The notes under the pieces were generated by a model that was not told the DNA's origin, did no database searches, and worked only from the letters and a program-made list of their open reading frames with translations. From assembly GCF_035920365.1 (NCBI RefSeq), contig NZ_CP109150.1, positions 3,658,001-3,722,000 on the forward strand: a stretch of 64,000 nucleotides of DNA, given 5' to 3'. Shown here one piece after another: positions 1 to 9,960 of the stretch. The stretch comes from Micromonospora sp. NBC_01740 (GTDB lineage: Bacteria > Actinomycetota > Actinomycetes > Mycobacteriales > Micromonosporaceae). Every line of letters begins with the position of its first letter. The stretch's first letter is position 1. A program made the position numbers and the translations under genes.

Positions 1-1928
1 AGGTACGGGTCGAGGCGCACGGCGTTGCGCTGCCCCCAGTCGTAGCTGGCGCCGGTCAGCTCGTCGCGCACCGTGAACCGGTCGTGCCAGTCGAGGCCGA
101 GCGCGGGCATGTCCAGCGTGGTGTTGCCCCACTGCACCTCACGCGAGTCGAACGAGCAGACCACGAGCACGGTGTTGCCCGTCTCCGGGTCGTGCTTGGA
201 CCAGCAGAGCAGCGCCGGGTTGTCGATGTCGTGGAAGACCAGGTTGCGCAGCTGGTGCAGGGCCGGGTTCTCCCGGCGTACGCGGTTGAGCACCGCGATG
301 AACGGCGCGAGGGAGCGGCCCTGCGCCTGCGCGCCGGCCCAGTCCCGGGGGCGCAGCTCGTACTTCTCGTTGTCCAGGTACTCCTCCGCGCCGGGGCGGG
401 CGACGTGCTCGAACAGCTCGTAGCCGGCGTACATGCCCCAGGAGGGGGAGAGCAGCGCGGCCAGCACCGCCCGGATCTTGAACATCGGCGGGCCGCCGTG
501 CTGCAACGACTCGTGCAGGATGTCCGGCGTGTTCGGCCAGAAGTTGGGCCGCATGTAGTCGGCCGCCTCGACCAGCTCCTCGCAGTACGCCCGCATCTCC
601 GCCGCCGACGTGCGCCAGGTGAAGTACGTGTACGACTGGGTGAAGCCGATCTTGCCCAGCCCGTGCATGATCGCCGGCCGGGTGAACGCCTCGGCGAGGA
701 GGAGCACGTCCGGGTCGACCTTCTTCACCTCGGCGATCAGCCAGTGCCAGAAGTCGAACGGCTTGGTGTGCGGGTTGTCCACCCGGAAGATCCGGATGCC
801 CTCGCCGACCCAGTGCAGCACCACCCGCAGGACCTCGGCCCGGATGCCCTCCGGGTCGTTGTCGAAGTTGACCGGGTAGATGTCCTGGTACTTCTTCGGC
901 GGGTTCTCCGCGTACGCGATGCTGCCGTCGGCCCGGGTGGTGAACCACTCCGGGTGCTCGGTCACCCACGGGTGGTCCGGCGCGCACTGCAACGCCAGGT
1001 CCATCGCCACCTCCAGGCCCTGCTCGGCGGCGGCGGCGACGAAGTCGCGGAAGTCCTCCGGCGTACCCAGGTCGGGGTGGATCGTGTCGTGACCGCCCTC
1101 GGCGGCGCCGATCGCCCACGGCGAGCCGACGTCGTCCGGCCCGGCGGTCAGCGAGTTGTTGGGGCCCTTGCGGTTGACCCGGCCGATCGGGTGGATCGGC
1201 GGCAGGTAGAGCACGTCGAAGCCCATCGCCGCGACGCCGGGCAGGCGCTCGACGGCGGTGGCGAACGTGCCGGAGCGCGCCGGCGCGTCGGCGGTGGCCG
1301 GGACGGCCCCCTCCGAGCGGGGGAAGAACTCGTACCAGGCGGAGAAGAGCGCCCGCCGGCGGTCCACCCAGAGCCGGTGCTCCGCGCCGGTGGTGACCAG
1401 CTCCCGGACCGGGTGCTCCCAGAGCAGGTCGGCCAGCTCCAGCGCGGGGGCGACCCGCCGGGGCAGCTCCCTGTCGGCGTCGCCCAGCGCCGCCACCGCC
1501 GCGCGGACCCGCCCCGCGTCGCCGGCCGGCACCAGCTCCACGGCCGCGGTCAGCACCCGGGCGCCCTCGGCGAGGTCGTTGGCCAGGTCCGCCGGCCCCT
1601 GCCCGGCGGCGATCTTCTTGGTGACCGCGTTCTGCCAGGTCAGGTACGGGTCCTGGAACGCCTCCACGGTGAACACCCACTCGCCGACCGCGTCGGGGCG
1701 GATCACCGCGTGCCAGCGGTCCTGCCCGGGCTCGCCGGGGCGCATCCGGGTGAACGGTCGGGCCCGCCCGTCGGGACCACGCCAGACCACGTTGCAGCCG
1801 AGCGCGTCGTGCCCCTCCCGGTAGGCGCGGGCCGACACCGGCACCGGCTCGTCGACCACCGCCTTGGCCGGGTAGCGACCGCAGGAGACGACGGGGGAGA
1901 CGTCTTCGATCGGGAACCGTCCAGTCAC
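1..1928 (-). CDS. glgE: Alpha-1,4-glucan:maltose-1-phosphate maltosyltransferase GlgE (3' end outside window)
   Basis: Extends alpha-1,4-glucan chains using maltose-1-phosphate as donor (GH13_3, cytosolic), the polymerising step of the GlgE glycogen route. The 642 visible codons begin at GTG 1928 ([12 protein letters not shown]). An N-terminal beta domain is followed by the (beta/alpha)8 core. The nucleophile Asp is about D384 in RVDNPHTK and the acid/base Glu about E413 in LLAEAFTRP. Both sit ten residues before the known Streptomyces GlgE pair (D394/E423), so the active site is intact. WPNTPDIL and the substrate motif YLPPIHPIG are also present. The stop codon lies beyond base 1. It is a neighbour of glgA/glgM, glgC and pgm, which supply its donor. 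The start is the first good in-frame GTG; no clear ribosome site is seen. Confidence 0.95.
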   Translation of the reverse strand, partial: MTGRFPIEDVSPVVSCGRYPAKAVVDEPVPVSARAYREGHDALGCNVVWRGPDGRARPFTRMRPGEPGQDRWHAVIRPDAVGEWVFTVEAFQDPYLTWQNAVTKKIAAGQGPADLANDLAEGARVLTAAVELVPAGDAGRVRAAVAALGDADRELPRRVAPALELADLLWEHPVRELVTTGAEHRLWVDRRRALFSAWYEFFPRSEGAVPATADAPARSGTFATAVERLPGVAAMGFDVLYLPPIHPIGRVNRKGPNNSLTAGPDDVGSPWAIGAAEGGHDTIHPDLGTPEDFRDFVAAAAEQGLEVAMDLALQCAPDHPWVTEHPEWFTTRADGSIAYAENPPKKYQDIYPVNFDNDPEGIRAEVLRVVLHWVGEGIRIFRVDNPHTKPFDFWHWLIAEVKKVDPDVLLLAEAFTRPAIMHGLGKIGFTQSYTYFTWRTSAAEMRAYCEELVEAADYMRPNFWPNTPDILHESLQHGGPPMFKIRAVLAALLSPSWGMYAGYELFEHVARPGAEEYLDNEKYELRPRDWAGAQAQGRSLAPFIAVLNRVRRENPALHQLRNLVFHDIDNPALLCWSKHDPETGNTVLVVCSFDSREVQWGNTTLDMPALGLDWHDRFTVRDELTGASYDWGQRNAVRLDPY

Positions 1929-2122
1929 CGGTTCAACCTACTGCGCGAGATCCTTTCGCGCGCGGCCAAGCACCCCATCGCCCTCCCTCCTGACGTGTCC
2001 AGAGAGGTCCGGTCAGGGCCCGGCGGACACCTGGTGCCCGCACCATCCGCCCGAGTCCGCCGTCGTCGCTCAAGGCGCGGTGGCTGGCGTGGGCACGGTG
2101 GCGGGGTGTGGATAGTGGCGTT

Positions 2123-2176
2123 GTAGATCTTGGTACCAAATGGCCCCTCCAAGGGCCGTTTCCTGCCAAGATCTAC
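2123..2176. terminator. Long hairpin / dispersed palindrome between the GntR gene and glgE
   Basis: Outer arms GTAGATCTTGG (2123-2133) and CCAAGATCTAC (2166-2176) are perfect 11-bp inverted copies. Inner arms AAATGGCCC (2138-2146) and GGGCCGTTT (2153-2161) pair with one mismatch. It sits just after the stop of the minus-strand GntR gene, so it can act as its terminator before glgE. Palindromes with AGATCTTGG ends recur between genes in Micromonospora as far as I recall; only one copy is visible here. Confidence 0.6.
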
Positions 2177-2226
2177 TGCAATCCCGAGATTCGGAACGCT
2201 ATGCCCAGGGGGTGGAAGATTGGGGT

Positions 2227-2454
2227 TCAGGCGGGCGGTTCGGTTGCCACGAAGGAGCCCTTGCCCTGCCGGGTCACGATCCAGCCTCTCTCCTCCAGGA
2301 TCCGCAGCGCGTATCGCACGGGCCATGCGCTCGATTGGTACTGCTCGCGCATCTCGGCGATAGACGGCAGCTTGTCGCCGGGCTGAAGGGTGCCCGCGCG
2401 GATTGAGGCCGTGACATCGGCGATGATCTGCTCATACAGCGGTGCTTGCGGCAT
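2227..2454 (-). CDS. Small GntR-type winged-helix regulator (DNA-binding domain only)
   Basis: This 75-aa protein consists almost only of a GntR winged helix-turn-helix. PLYEQIIADVTASIRAGTLQ, the typical GDKLPS turn and a recognition helix (EMREQYQSSAWPVRYALRIL) are followed by the wing GWIVTRQGKGSFV. It has no effector-binding domain, so it probably senses nothing through a classical C-terminal ligand pocket; it may dimerise and be controlled by its own level. It is transcribed away from the membrane-protein/XRE pair. A perfect operator-like palindrome lies in the shared upstream region (2527-2541), which suggests it regulates the divergent promoter and perhaps itself. The target is inferred. 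Confidence 0.8.
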   Translation of the reverse strand: MPQAPLYEQIIADVTASIRAGTLQPGDKLPSIAEMREQYQSSAWPVRYALRILEERGWIVTRQGKGSFVATEPPA

Positions 2455-2518
2455 GGTGGCGCCACCTCTCGTCAGCGAACCGATCTTCGCACCCGAGTGA
2501 CGCGCCGTGCATGCTCTG

Positions 2519-2547
2519 TTGACTGTGAAGGCAGTGCCTTCTAAGTT
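2519..2547 (+). promoter_or_regulatory. Sigma-70-like promoter whose spacer is a perfect palindrome (probable operator)
   Basis: TTGACT (2519-2524) and TAAGTT (2542-2547) are separated by exactly 17 bases and read toward the membrane-protein/XRE genes. The last 15 bases of the spacer (2527-2541) form the perfect palindrome GAAGGCA-G-TGCCTTC. A dimeric repressor bound there would block RNA polymerase. The divergent GntR gene is the obvious candidate. Promoter and operator roles are inferred from spacing and symmetry. Confidence 0.55.
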
Positions 2548-2719
2548 GGGATGGCAGGGGTTCTCTCGTCAGCAGCGGAGCGCCCCGGGGCCGGGCGAGG
2601 GAACGCGGACCGTCCTCTCCACCGACCCGCCCTGGCCCACCTCGCCCTGATCCACACCGCATGCTTCGCGCACCTCGTCCTGACCGCACGCTTTGTACTC
2701 ACCCGCAAGGAGGCTCACC

Positions 2720-2917
2720 ATGCAGGAGCGTCCGCCCGACGGGCCGCTGCCGGCGGCACACCCGGTCCCGGGTGCCCGCGCTCGGCACCCCGACGGGGAT
2801 CAGGTGCCCTGTCCGCCCCGCCCGCAGCGCGCGCCGCTCACCCGTCGCCAGTACGCCTACGGCATCACGGTGGCGCTGCTCGTACTCGTGCTCGTCGCGG
2901 TCGGGATCCTGCGGTGA
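2720..2917 (+). CDS. Small single-span membrane protein (65 aa)
   Basis: The start is set by a strong ribosome site AAGGAGG at 2707-2713, six bases before ATG 2720; the longer reading from 2693 would put that site inside the gene. A proline-rich, charged cytoplasmic N-terminal half (MQERPPDGPLPAAHPVPG) is followed by one C-terminal membrane helix (YGITVALLVLVLVAVGILR) that ends the protein. Seventeen bases separate its stop from the XRE-TPR gene, so the two are probably co-transcribed from the promoter at 2519. No family is recognised. Possible roles are a membrane anchor or signal partner for the downstream regulator, but nothing in the sequence proves that. Confidence 0.7.
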   Translation: MQERPPDGPLPAAHPVPGARARHPDGDQVPCPPRPQRAPLTRRQYAYGITVALLVLVLVAVGILR

Positions 2918-2933
2918 GCGGGACGGGCCGGCG

Positions 2934-4109
2934 GTGACGGGCCTGCCGGTGGGCCGGCGGGTCGCCCAGTGGCGGGTGCGGCGCAACATGACCCAGCAGC
3001 AGTTCGCCGACCGTCTCGGCAAGTCGAAGAGCTGGGTGGACAAGGTCGAGCGCGGAGTGCGCCCGCTGGAACGGATGTCCAACCTGCGGGAGGTCGCCGA
3101 GGCGCTGCGGATCGACATGGAGGTGCTGCTCGCGGAGCGGATCGGGCAACCGGACGTCGCCGTTGCCGGTGTGGCGCGGATCCGGGCCGCTCTGGCCCGC
3201 TACCACGTCGAGGCGTCGTCCCGGCCGCCCGACGTCGCGAAGGTACGGGCTCGCCTCGACCACGCCGAGCAGAGCTACCGGCACGCCCGGTATCCGATCC
3301 TGCTCGGCCTGCTGCCCGGGTTGCTCGACGCCGCCCGCGAGGCGCGGGTTGCCCGCCCCGGCCGGGCTGCCGACGAGCTGCTGGTGTCCGCGTACGGGCT
3401 CGTCGCCCTGGTGCTTGTCAAGGTCGGTCAGGGGGAGTTGGCGTGGCTGGCCGCCGACCGGGGGATGGCCGTCGCGCTGGCCACGGACGACGCGCGGCTG
3501 GCCGCCGTCGCCACCGTACCGCTGAGTCAGGCGTTGCGGGCCGTCGGCCGGCGGCGCTCCGCGATGGAGACGGCGCTCGTGGCCGCCCGCCGTCTCCCGC
3601 CGCGCGAGTCGGCCGAGAGTGCCCTGTCGCCGGGCGGTGACGGTGCCCCGTCGCTGCGCGTGACGTTGCTGCTCCAGGCCGCCCTCGCCGCTGCCGGCCG
3701 GGGAGACGGGCGCCGGGTGGCCGGCCTGCTCGACCAGGCCGCGGCAGCGGTCGGCACCGTCGGCGGCGGCTTCGGCCGGGCGTCGGTCGAGGCGGCGCGG
3801 GTGGTGGCCGAGGCCGCCGTCGGAGACGTACAGGCGGCGACGGTACGGCACGAGCGGCTGGTCTGCGGTGAGCAGTGGCGGTGGCTGCCGCCCGAGCACC
3901 GGGCGGCGTACCTGCTGGACGTGGCCCGCGTACACGCTCTCGCCGGCGACATGGCCCGGTCGGGGCGGGCGCTGCTGGACGCCGAACGCACCGCGCACAG
4001 CGAGGTGCACGACCGGCCGGCGGCGCGCGACCTCGTCGCCACCGTGGCCCGGTACGCCGCCGCTCCCGCCGGCCTGGCCCGCCTCGCCGCCGCCCTGCAC
4101 GTCACCTGA
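2934..4109 (+). CDS. XRE-family regulator with TPR-like helical domain
   Basis: Residues about 5-65 form an XRE helix-turn-helix (VAQWRVRRNMTQQQFADRLG, then SKSWVDKVERG). The remaining ~320 residues are alpha-helical, alanine-rich and TPR-like (LLVSAYGLVALVLVKVGQGELAWLAADRGMAVA), the architecture of many actinobacterial regulators that sense a protein or peptide partner. Start is GTG 2934, just after the small membrane-protein gene; GTG 2949 is an alternative. Its last 29 bases, including the stop, are repeated almost exactly at 4887-4915 beyond the vapBC module, which suggests that module inserted at the 3' end of this gene. Target genes are unknown. Confidence 0.75.
   Translation: MTGLPVGRRVAQWRVRRNMTQQQFADRLGKSKSWVDKVERGVRPLERMSNLREVAEALRIDMEVLLAERIGQPDVAVAGVARIRAALARYHVEASSRPPDVAKVRARLDHAEQSYRHARYPILLGLLPGLLDAAREARVARPGRAADELLVSAYGLVALVLVKVGQGELAWLAADRGMAVALATDDARLAAVATVPLSQALRAVGRRRSAMETALVAARRLPPRESAESALSPGGDGAPSLRVTLLLQAALAAAGRGDGRRVAGLLDQAAAAVGTVGGGFGRASVEAARVVAEAAVGDVQAATVRHERLVCGEQWRWLPPEHRAAYLLDVARVHALAGDMARSGRALLDAERTAHSEVHDRPAARDLVATVARYAAAPAGLARLAAALHVT
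4081..4109. repeat. Left copy of a 29-bp direct repeat flanking vapBC
   Basis: These are the last 29 bases of the XRE-TPR gene, encoding the final residues and TGA. They match 4887-4915 at 28 of 29 positions. The pair brackets the vapBC module exactly, like an insertion that regenerated the end of its target gene. Confidence 0.75.
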
Positions 4110-4178
4110 GGCGCCTGTGGCCTGCCCGAACCCATCCCCGACACGTATCGTTTGTATTACGTGGTAGAGGGGGGCGTC

Positions 4179-4418
4179 ATGAAACTCAACAGCAAGGGTC
4201 AGGTCACGATCCCGGCCGCGTTGCGGGCCCGACACGGGCTGCACGAGGGCGACGAGGTCGACGTCGTGGAGGAGGGCGGTGCGCTGCGGATCGTCCGGGT
4301 GAGTGGTGCGGAGACCAGGGGCCAGCGCCTGGTCCGGCACATGCGCGGTCGCGGCGGTGCGAAGCAGACCAGCGGTATGTCCACCGACGAACTGATGGAG
4401 CTGCTACGTGGGGAGTGA
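4179..4418 (+). CDS. vapB: AbrB/SpoVT-type antitoxin (VapB-like)
   Basis: This 79-aa protein has an N-terminal swapped-hairpin AbrB DNA-binding fold (MKLNSKGQVTIPAALRARHG, then LHEGDEVDVVEEGGALRIV). A C-terminal tail (about 47-79) ends in STDELMELLRGE, the kind of segment that wraps and neutralises a PIN toxin. ATG 4179 follows a purine-rich GAGGGGGG site; a longer reading from 4152 lacks this. The stop overlaps the toxin start by 11 bases, giving translational coupling. By family it should bind its toxin and repress its own operon together with it. Confidence 0.88.
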   Translation: MKLNSKGQVTIPAALRARHGLHEGDEVDVVEEGGALRIVRVSGAETRGQRLVRHMRGRGGAKQTSGMSTDELMELLRGE

Positions 4419-4863
4419 GCGACTCCGCGCGCTGGCACCGCGGCCCACCGACTCCGCCACGACGCTGGTGGACACGAACGTGTTGCTCGACATCTTCACC
4501 GAGGACCCGAACTGGGCGGACTGGTCGAATGATGCCCTCACCGCCGCCCGGGACACCGGCGCCCTGGTGATCAACCCGATCGTCTACGCCGAGGTCTCCG
4601 TCCGGTTCGACACCATCGAGGAACTCGACGAGGCGCTTCCAGCAGCGGACCTCCTCCGCGAGGAACTGCCCTACCCGGCCGGGTTCCTGGCCGGAAAGGC
4701 CTACGCGAGGTACCGCTCCCAGGGAGGGGCCAAGCGATCGCCGATCGCCGACTTCTACATCGGGGCGCACGCTGCGGTGTGCGGGTATCGGTTGCTCACC
4801 CGCGACGGCGCTCGATACCGCACTTATTTCCCGAAGCTCGATCTGATCACCCCGACGAGCTGA
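4408..4863 (+). CDS. vapC: PIN-domain ribonuclease toxin (VapC-like)
   Basis: This 151-aa PIN domain carries the acidic metal-binding residues: Asp in LVDTNVLLDIF near residue 22, Glu in YAEVSVRF near 60, and Asp in SPIADFYIGAHA near 115, followed by LLTRDGARYRTYFP. It is predicted to cleave RNA, often tRNA in this family, when not held by the antitoxin. The start is GTG 4408, overlapping the antitoxin end, with GGAG upstream. The module sits alone between genes bracketed by a 29-bp repeat, so it looks like an acquired toxin-antitoxin pair. All key acidic residues are present, so it should be active. Confidence 0.88.
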   Translation: MGSERLRALAPRPTDSATTLVDTNVLLDIFTEDPNWADWSNDALTAARDTGALVINPIVYAEVSVRFDTIEELDEALPAADLLREELPYPAGFLAGKAYARYRSQGGAKRSPIADFYIGAHAAVCGYRLLTRDGARYRTYFPKLDLITPTS

Positions 4864-4886
4864 GGCCGAGTGGCCAGCCGGCCGAC

Positions 4887-4915
4887 GCCTCGCCGCCGCC
4901 CTGCACGCCACCTGA
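4887..4915. repeat. Right copy of the 29-bp direct repeat flanking vapBC
   Basis: A non-coding duplicate of the 3' end of the XRE-TPR gene, with one mismatch to 4081-4109. It starts 23 bases after the toxin stop. Confidence 0.75.
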
Positions 4916-4928
4916 CCCCGCCTCGCCA

Positions 4929-5283
4929 TCAGGCGAAGTGGCGTCCGGATCGCCAGTCTTCGGCGTTCTCGCGCCATATCGGCCAGGTGCGCCACAGGAA
5001 CACACCGCCACCCGATCCCAACGCCACGACCAGGCCGATGCCGACCCACGCCGCGTACCGGTCGTCGCCGATGCGTACGTCGCGCACGATCGCGTCGGGT
5101 GAGGCGGGGTCATAGACCACGGTGGCCGCATCGCCCACCCGCGGCCGTGGACGCCAGTAGTAGTAAGAGCCCCACGGCCCCGACCAGCAGGACCACGAGG
5201 CTGAGCAGAGGGTGGCGCAGCCAGTACCCGGGCAGCCACCGGCTGCGCAGCCGGATCGGCGCACGTCTCCTCCGCCAGCCCAT
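4929..5283 (-). pseudogene. DUF3592-like membrane protein, frameshifted and internally shortened
   Basis: From ATG 5283 one frame gives MGWRRRRAPIRLRSRWLPGY and a hydrophobic helix (LLSLVVLLVGAVGLLLLLAS), then stops soon after. The second half of the family pattern appears in another frame, which ends at 4929: RVGDAATVVYDPASPD followed by a membrane helix (YAAWVGIGLVVALGSGGGVF). The two frames must be joined near 5150-5175, and the extracytoplasmic region normally between the helices is missing. I read it as a decayed gene with a deletion plus frameshift. A sequencing error alone would not explain the missing middle. Confidence 0.6.
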
Positions 5284-5353
5284 GCCGCCATTCTGCCCAC
5301 CGTCGGCGACTGGGATCTCGACGGTCAGGTGCCGGATCGACGACCCTGCCGAC

Positions 5354-6556
5354 TCACTTCAGCAGCGAGCGGTAGAGGTCGAGGGTGCGGGCGGCGATGG
5401 TGTCCCAGGAGAAGTGGTCGACGGCGCGTTGCCGGCCGGCCCGGCCGAAGTCGGCGGTGCGAGCCGGGTCGGCGAGCAGCTCGTTCATCGCCGCCGCCAG
5501 GTCGGCCACGAAGCGGTCCGGGTCCAGCGGCCGGCCGGAACCGTCGGTGGCCTGCTCGATGGGGACCAGCAGCCCCGTCTCGCCGTCGGCGACCACCTCG
5601 GGGATGCCGCCGGTGGCGGTGGCCACCACCGCCGTCTCGCAGGCCATCGCCTCCAGGTTCACGATGCCCATCGGCTCGTAGACCGAGGGGCAGACGAAGA
5701 CCGTGGCGTGGGTGAGCACCTGGATCACCTCGTGCTTCGGCAGCATCTCCGCGACCCACACCACCCCGGAGCGCTTCGCCCGCAGCTCCGTCACCAGGCC
5801 CTCCACCTCGGCGGCGATGTCCGGGGTGTCCGGTGCGCCGGCGAGCAGCACCAGCTGGGTGTCCGCCGGCAGGTCGCGCGCCGCGCGCAGCAGGTAGGGC
5901 AGGCCCTTCTGCCGGGTGATCCGCCCCACGTACACCACGCTGGGCAGGGCCGGGTCGATGCCGAGCCGGCCCACCACGTCCGTGCCGTGGTCCGGGGCGT
6001 ACTGCGCCGTGTCGATGCCGTTGTGCACCACCCGGACCCGGTCCGGGTTCACCGCCGGGTAGGCGGTCAGCACGTCGCGCCGCATCCCCTCGCTGACCGC
6101 GACGACCGCGTCGGCCGCCTCGAACGCCGTGCGCTCGCACCAGGAGGAGAGCGCGTAGCCGCCGCCGAGCTGCTCGGCCTTCCACGGCCGCAGCGGCTCC
6201 AGGCTGTGCGCGGTCACCACGTGCGGCACGTCGTGCAGCAGCTTCGCCGTGTGCCCCGCGAAGTTGGCGTACCACGTGTGGCTGTGCACCACGTCGGTGC
6301 CGGCGCAGGCCGCGGCCATCTCCAGGTCCACGCCCATCGTCCGCAGCGCGGCGTTCGCGCCGGTCAGGCCCGCCGGTTCGGCGTACGCGGTGACACCCGC
6401 CTCGGTGCGTGGCGCGCCGAAGCAGTGCACCCGTACGTCGGCGAGCCGGCGCAGCTCCCGGGCCAGGTACTCGACGTGCACACCGGCGCCGCCATACACC
6501 TCGGGCGGGTACTCACGGGTCAGCAGGTCGACGCGCAGCCCGGCGGAGTCGTTCAT
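5354..6556 (-). CDS. glgM: GT4 glycogen synthase / ADP-glucose-dependent maltose-1-phosphate synthase (GlgA/GlgM type)
   Basis: A 400-aa actinobacterial enzyme of the GT4 family, much shorter than classical GT5 glycogen synthases (~480 aa). The donor site includes RVVHNGIDTAQY and YVGRITRQKG, and the GT4 EX7E-type motif is EPMGIVNLEAMACETAV. The mycobacterial orthologue makes maltose-1-phosphate from ADP-glucose and glucose-1-phosphate, the donor for GlgE. With glgE and glgC beside it that is the likely role; the older annotation is glgA. It is divergent from glgC with a 95-base shared upstream region. The start is ATG 6556 (MNDSAGLRVDLL); an in-frame GTG lies nine bases upstream. Confidence 0.9.
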   Translation of the reverse strand: MNDSAGLRVDLLTREYPPEVYGGAGVHVEYLARELRRLADVRVHCFGAPRTEAGVTAYAEPAGLTGANAALRTMGVDLEMAAACAGTDVVHSHTWYANFAGHTAKLLHDVPHVVTAHSLEPLRPWKAEQLGGGYALSSWCERTAFEAADAVVAVSEGMRRDVLTAYPAVNPDRVRVVHNGIDTAQYAPDHGTDVVGRLGIDPALPSVVYVGRITRQKGLPYLLRAARDLPADTQLVLLAGAPDTPDIAAEVEGLVTELRAKRSGVVWVAEMLPKHEVIQVLTHATVFVCPSVYEPMGIVNLEAMACETAVVATATGGIPEVVADGETGLLVPIEQATDGSGRPLDPDRFVADLAAAMNELLADPARTADFGRAGRQRAVDHFSWDTIAARTLDLYRSLLK

Positions 6557-6651
6557 GAACGGCACCCTAGTGCAGAACGCGCCGCCGCACCCGGCTGTGG
6601 AACTGTGCCGTACGAGTGGTGAAGTGACGGCGGGGTAGATAGCGTCTGGAC

Positions 6652-7880
6652 ATGGCTGCCAAGGTGCTCGCGATCGTCCTGGCCGGCGGAGAAGGCAAGC
6701 GCCTGATGCCGCTCACCACGGACCGGGCCAAGCCGGCCGTCCCGTTCGGCGGGATGTACCGCATGGTCGACTTCGTCCTGTCCAACCTGGCGAACGCCGG
6801 CTATCTCAAGATCGTCGTGCTGACCCAGTACAAGTCCCACTCGCTGGACCGGCACATCACCAAGACGTGGCGGATGTCGACCCTGCTCGGCAACTACGTC
6901 ACCCCGGTGCCGGCGCAGCAGCGCCGCGGCCCGTGGTGGTTCGCCGGCTCCGCCGACGCGATCTACCAGAGCTTCAACCTCATCCACGACGAGCAGCCCG
7001 ACCACGTGATCGTCTTCGGCGCCGACCACATCTACCGGATGGACCCCCGGCAGATGGTGGAGGACCACATCGCCTCCGGCGCCGGCGTCACCGTGGCCGG
7101 CATCCGGCAGCCGCTGTCGATGGCCGACCAGTTCGGCGTCATCGAGGTCGGCGAGGACGGCCGGCGGATCCGGGCGTTCCGCGAGAAGCCCACCGACGCG
7201 GTCGGCCTGCCCGACGCGCCCGACCAGATCTACGCCTCGATGGGCAACTACGTGTTCAGCACCAAGGCGCTGTGCGAGGCGGTCGAGCGCGACGCGGAGG
7301 ACAAGACCAGCAAGCACGACATGGGCGGCAGCATCATCCCGATGCTGGTGGAGCGCGGCGAGGCCAACGTCTACGACTTCCGCGACAACGAGGTGCCCGG
7401 CAGCACCGACCGGGACCGCGGCTACTGGCGCGACGTGGGGACGCTCGACTCCTTCTACGACGCCCACATGGACCTGATCAACGTGCACCCGGTGTTCAAC
7501 CTCTACAACTTCGACTGGCCCATCTACACCGGGCAGCTGACGTACCCGCCGGCCAAGTTCGTGCACCAGTGGGGTGAGCGGGTCGGCCGGGCGGTCGCCT
7601 CGATGGTGTCGCCCGGCGCGGTGATCTCCGGCTCGCTGGTGGAGAACTCGGTCGTCTCGCCCAAGGTGAAGGTGCACTCCTGGGCGCACGTGGACGGCGC
7701 GGTGCTGATGGAGGGGGTCGACATCGGCCGACACGCGGTCGTGCGCCGGGCGATCCTCGACAAGAACGTGATCGTGCCCGAGGGGGCCGAGATCGGCGTC
7801 GACCTGGAGAAGGACCGGCAGCGCTACACGGTCTCCGACAACGGCATCGTGGTGATCGGCAAGGGACAGAAGGTGGAACC

Positions 7881-7884
<4 letters not shown>
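6652..7884 (+). CDS. glgC: Glucose-1-phosphate adenylyltransferase (ADP-glucose pyrophosphorylase)
   Basis: Forms ADP-glucose from ATP and glucose-1-phosphate. The 410-aa protein has the nucleotidyltransferase signature [20 protein letters not shown] at residues 10-29, then [15 protein letters not shown]. The GADHIYRMD and FREKPTDA motifs and a C-terminal left-handed beta-helix with hexapeptide repeats ([20 protein letters not shown]) follow. Length and order match bacterial GlgC. Its last codons overlap the pgm start by 4 bases (GTGA), so the two are translationally coupled: Pgm makes the glucose-1-phosphate GlgC consumes. It is transcribed divergently from the glgA/glgM gene. Confidence 0.96.
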
Positions 7885-9527
<1,643 letters not shown>

Positions 9528-9768
9528 GCACCTGGCTCGCCTCCCACCGCAGCCGACACCGGTGTGCGCCGGACCGAGCGGCGCCGGTGCCGGCGTCAGA
9601 AGGCCGTGCGCGACTGTCGAGCTGCCCCATGCCCGAGGGCAGGAGGGGGCGCTCTCCGGCGCGGGCGCCTGCTGACGGGAGCGCTCCTGCCAGGCCCGCC
9701 GTGCGTGCCTGGCCGGTCGTGCTGGCCTGCCGTGCCTGCCGTGCCTGCCTGGCCGGTCGAGCCTGCCT

Positions 9769-9809
9769 CGCTGTCGAGCTGAGTCGTCTACGACATCAGC
9801 TCGACAGCG
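9769..9809. repeat. Dispersed palindrome, copy at locus 1
   Basis: Arms of 19-20 bases (9769-9787 and 9790-9809), core CTGTCGAGCTGAGTCGT, pair perfectly apart from one unpaired A. Related arms occur at 33929-34087 and 43374-43431. It touches the 16-bp tandem array that follows. It lies between pgm (plus) and the NAD kinase gene (minus), where a two-way terminator would fit. Confidence 0.8.
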
Positions 9810-9935
9810 TGTGTCGGGCCCAGCGTGTGTCGGGCCCAGCGTGTGTCGGGCCCAGCGTGTGTCGGGCCCAGCGTGTGTCGGGCCCAGCGTGTGTCGGGCC
9901 CAGCGTGTGTCGGGCCCAGCGTGTGTCGGGCCCAG
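9809..9935. repeat. 16-bp tandem array, seven full units plus one of 15 bases
   Basis: The unit GTGTGTCGGGCCCAGC starts at 9809, 9825, 9841, 9857, 9873, 9889 and 9905, with a last near-full unit at 9921. Copies are identical, so the array is recent or actively homogenised. Each holds the palindrome GGGCCC. Sixteen is not a multiple of three, so the apparent open frame across it is not a gene. The rest of the pgm-nadK spacer (9528-9768) is low-complexity GCCTGCC-rich sequence without a supported gene. Confidence 0.95.
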
Positions 9936-9960
9936 GCTGGCCTGGGTGCAGGTGGGCGGG

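Noticed and set aside
9809..9935. Possible CRISPR array
   Set aside because: Units are 16 bases in direct tandem with no spacers and no cas genes nearby.
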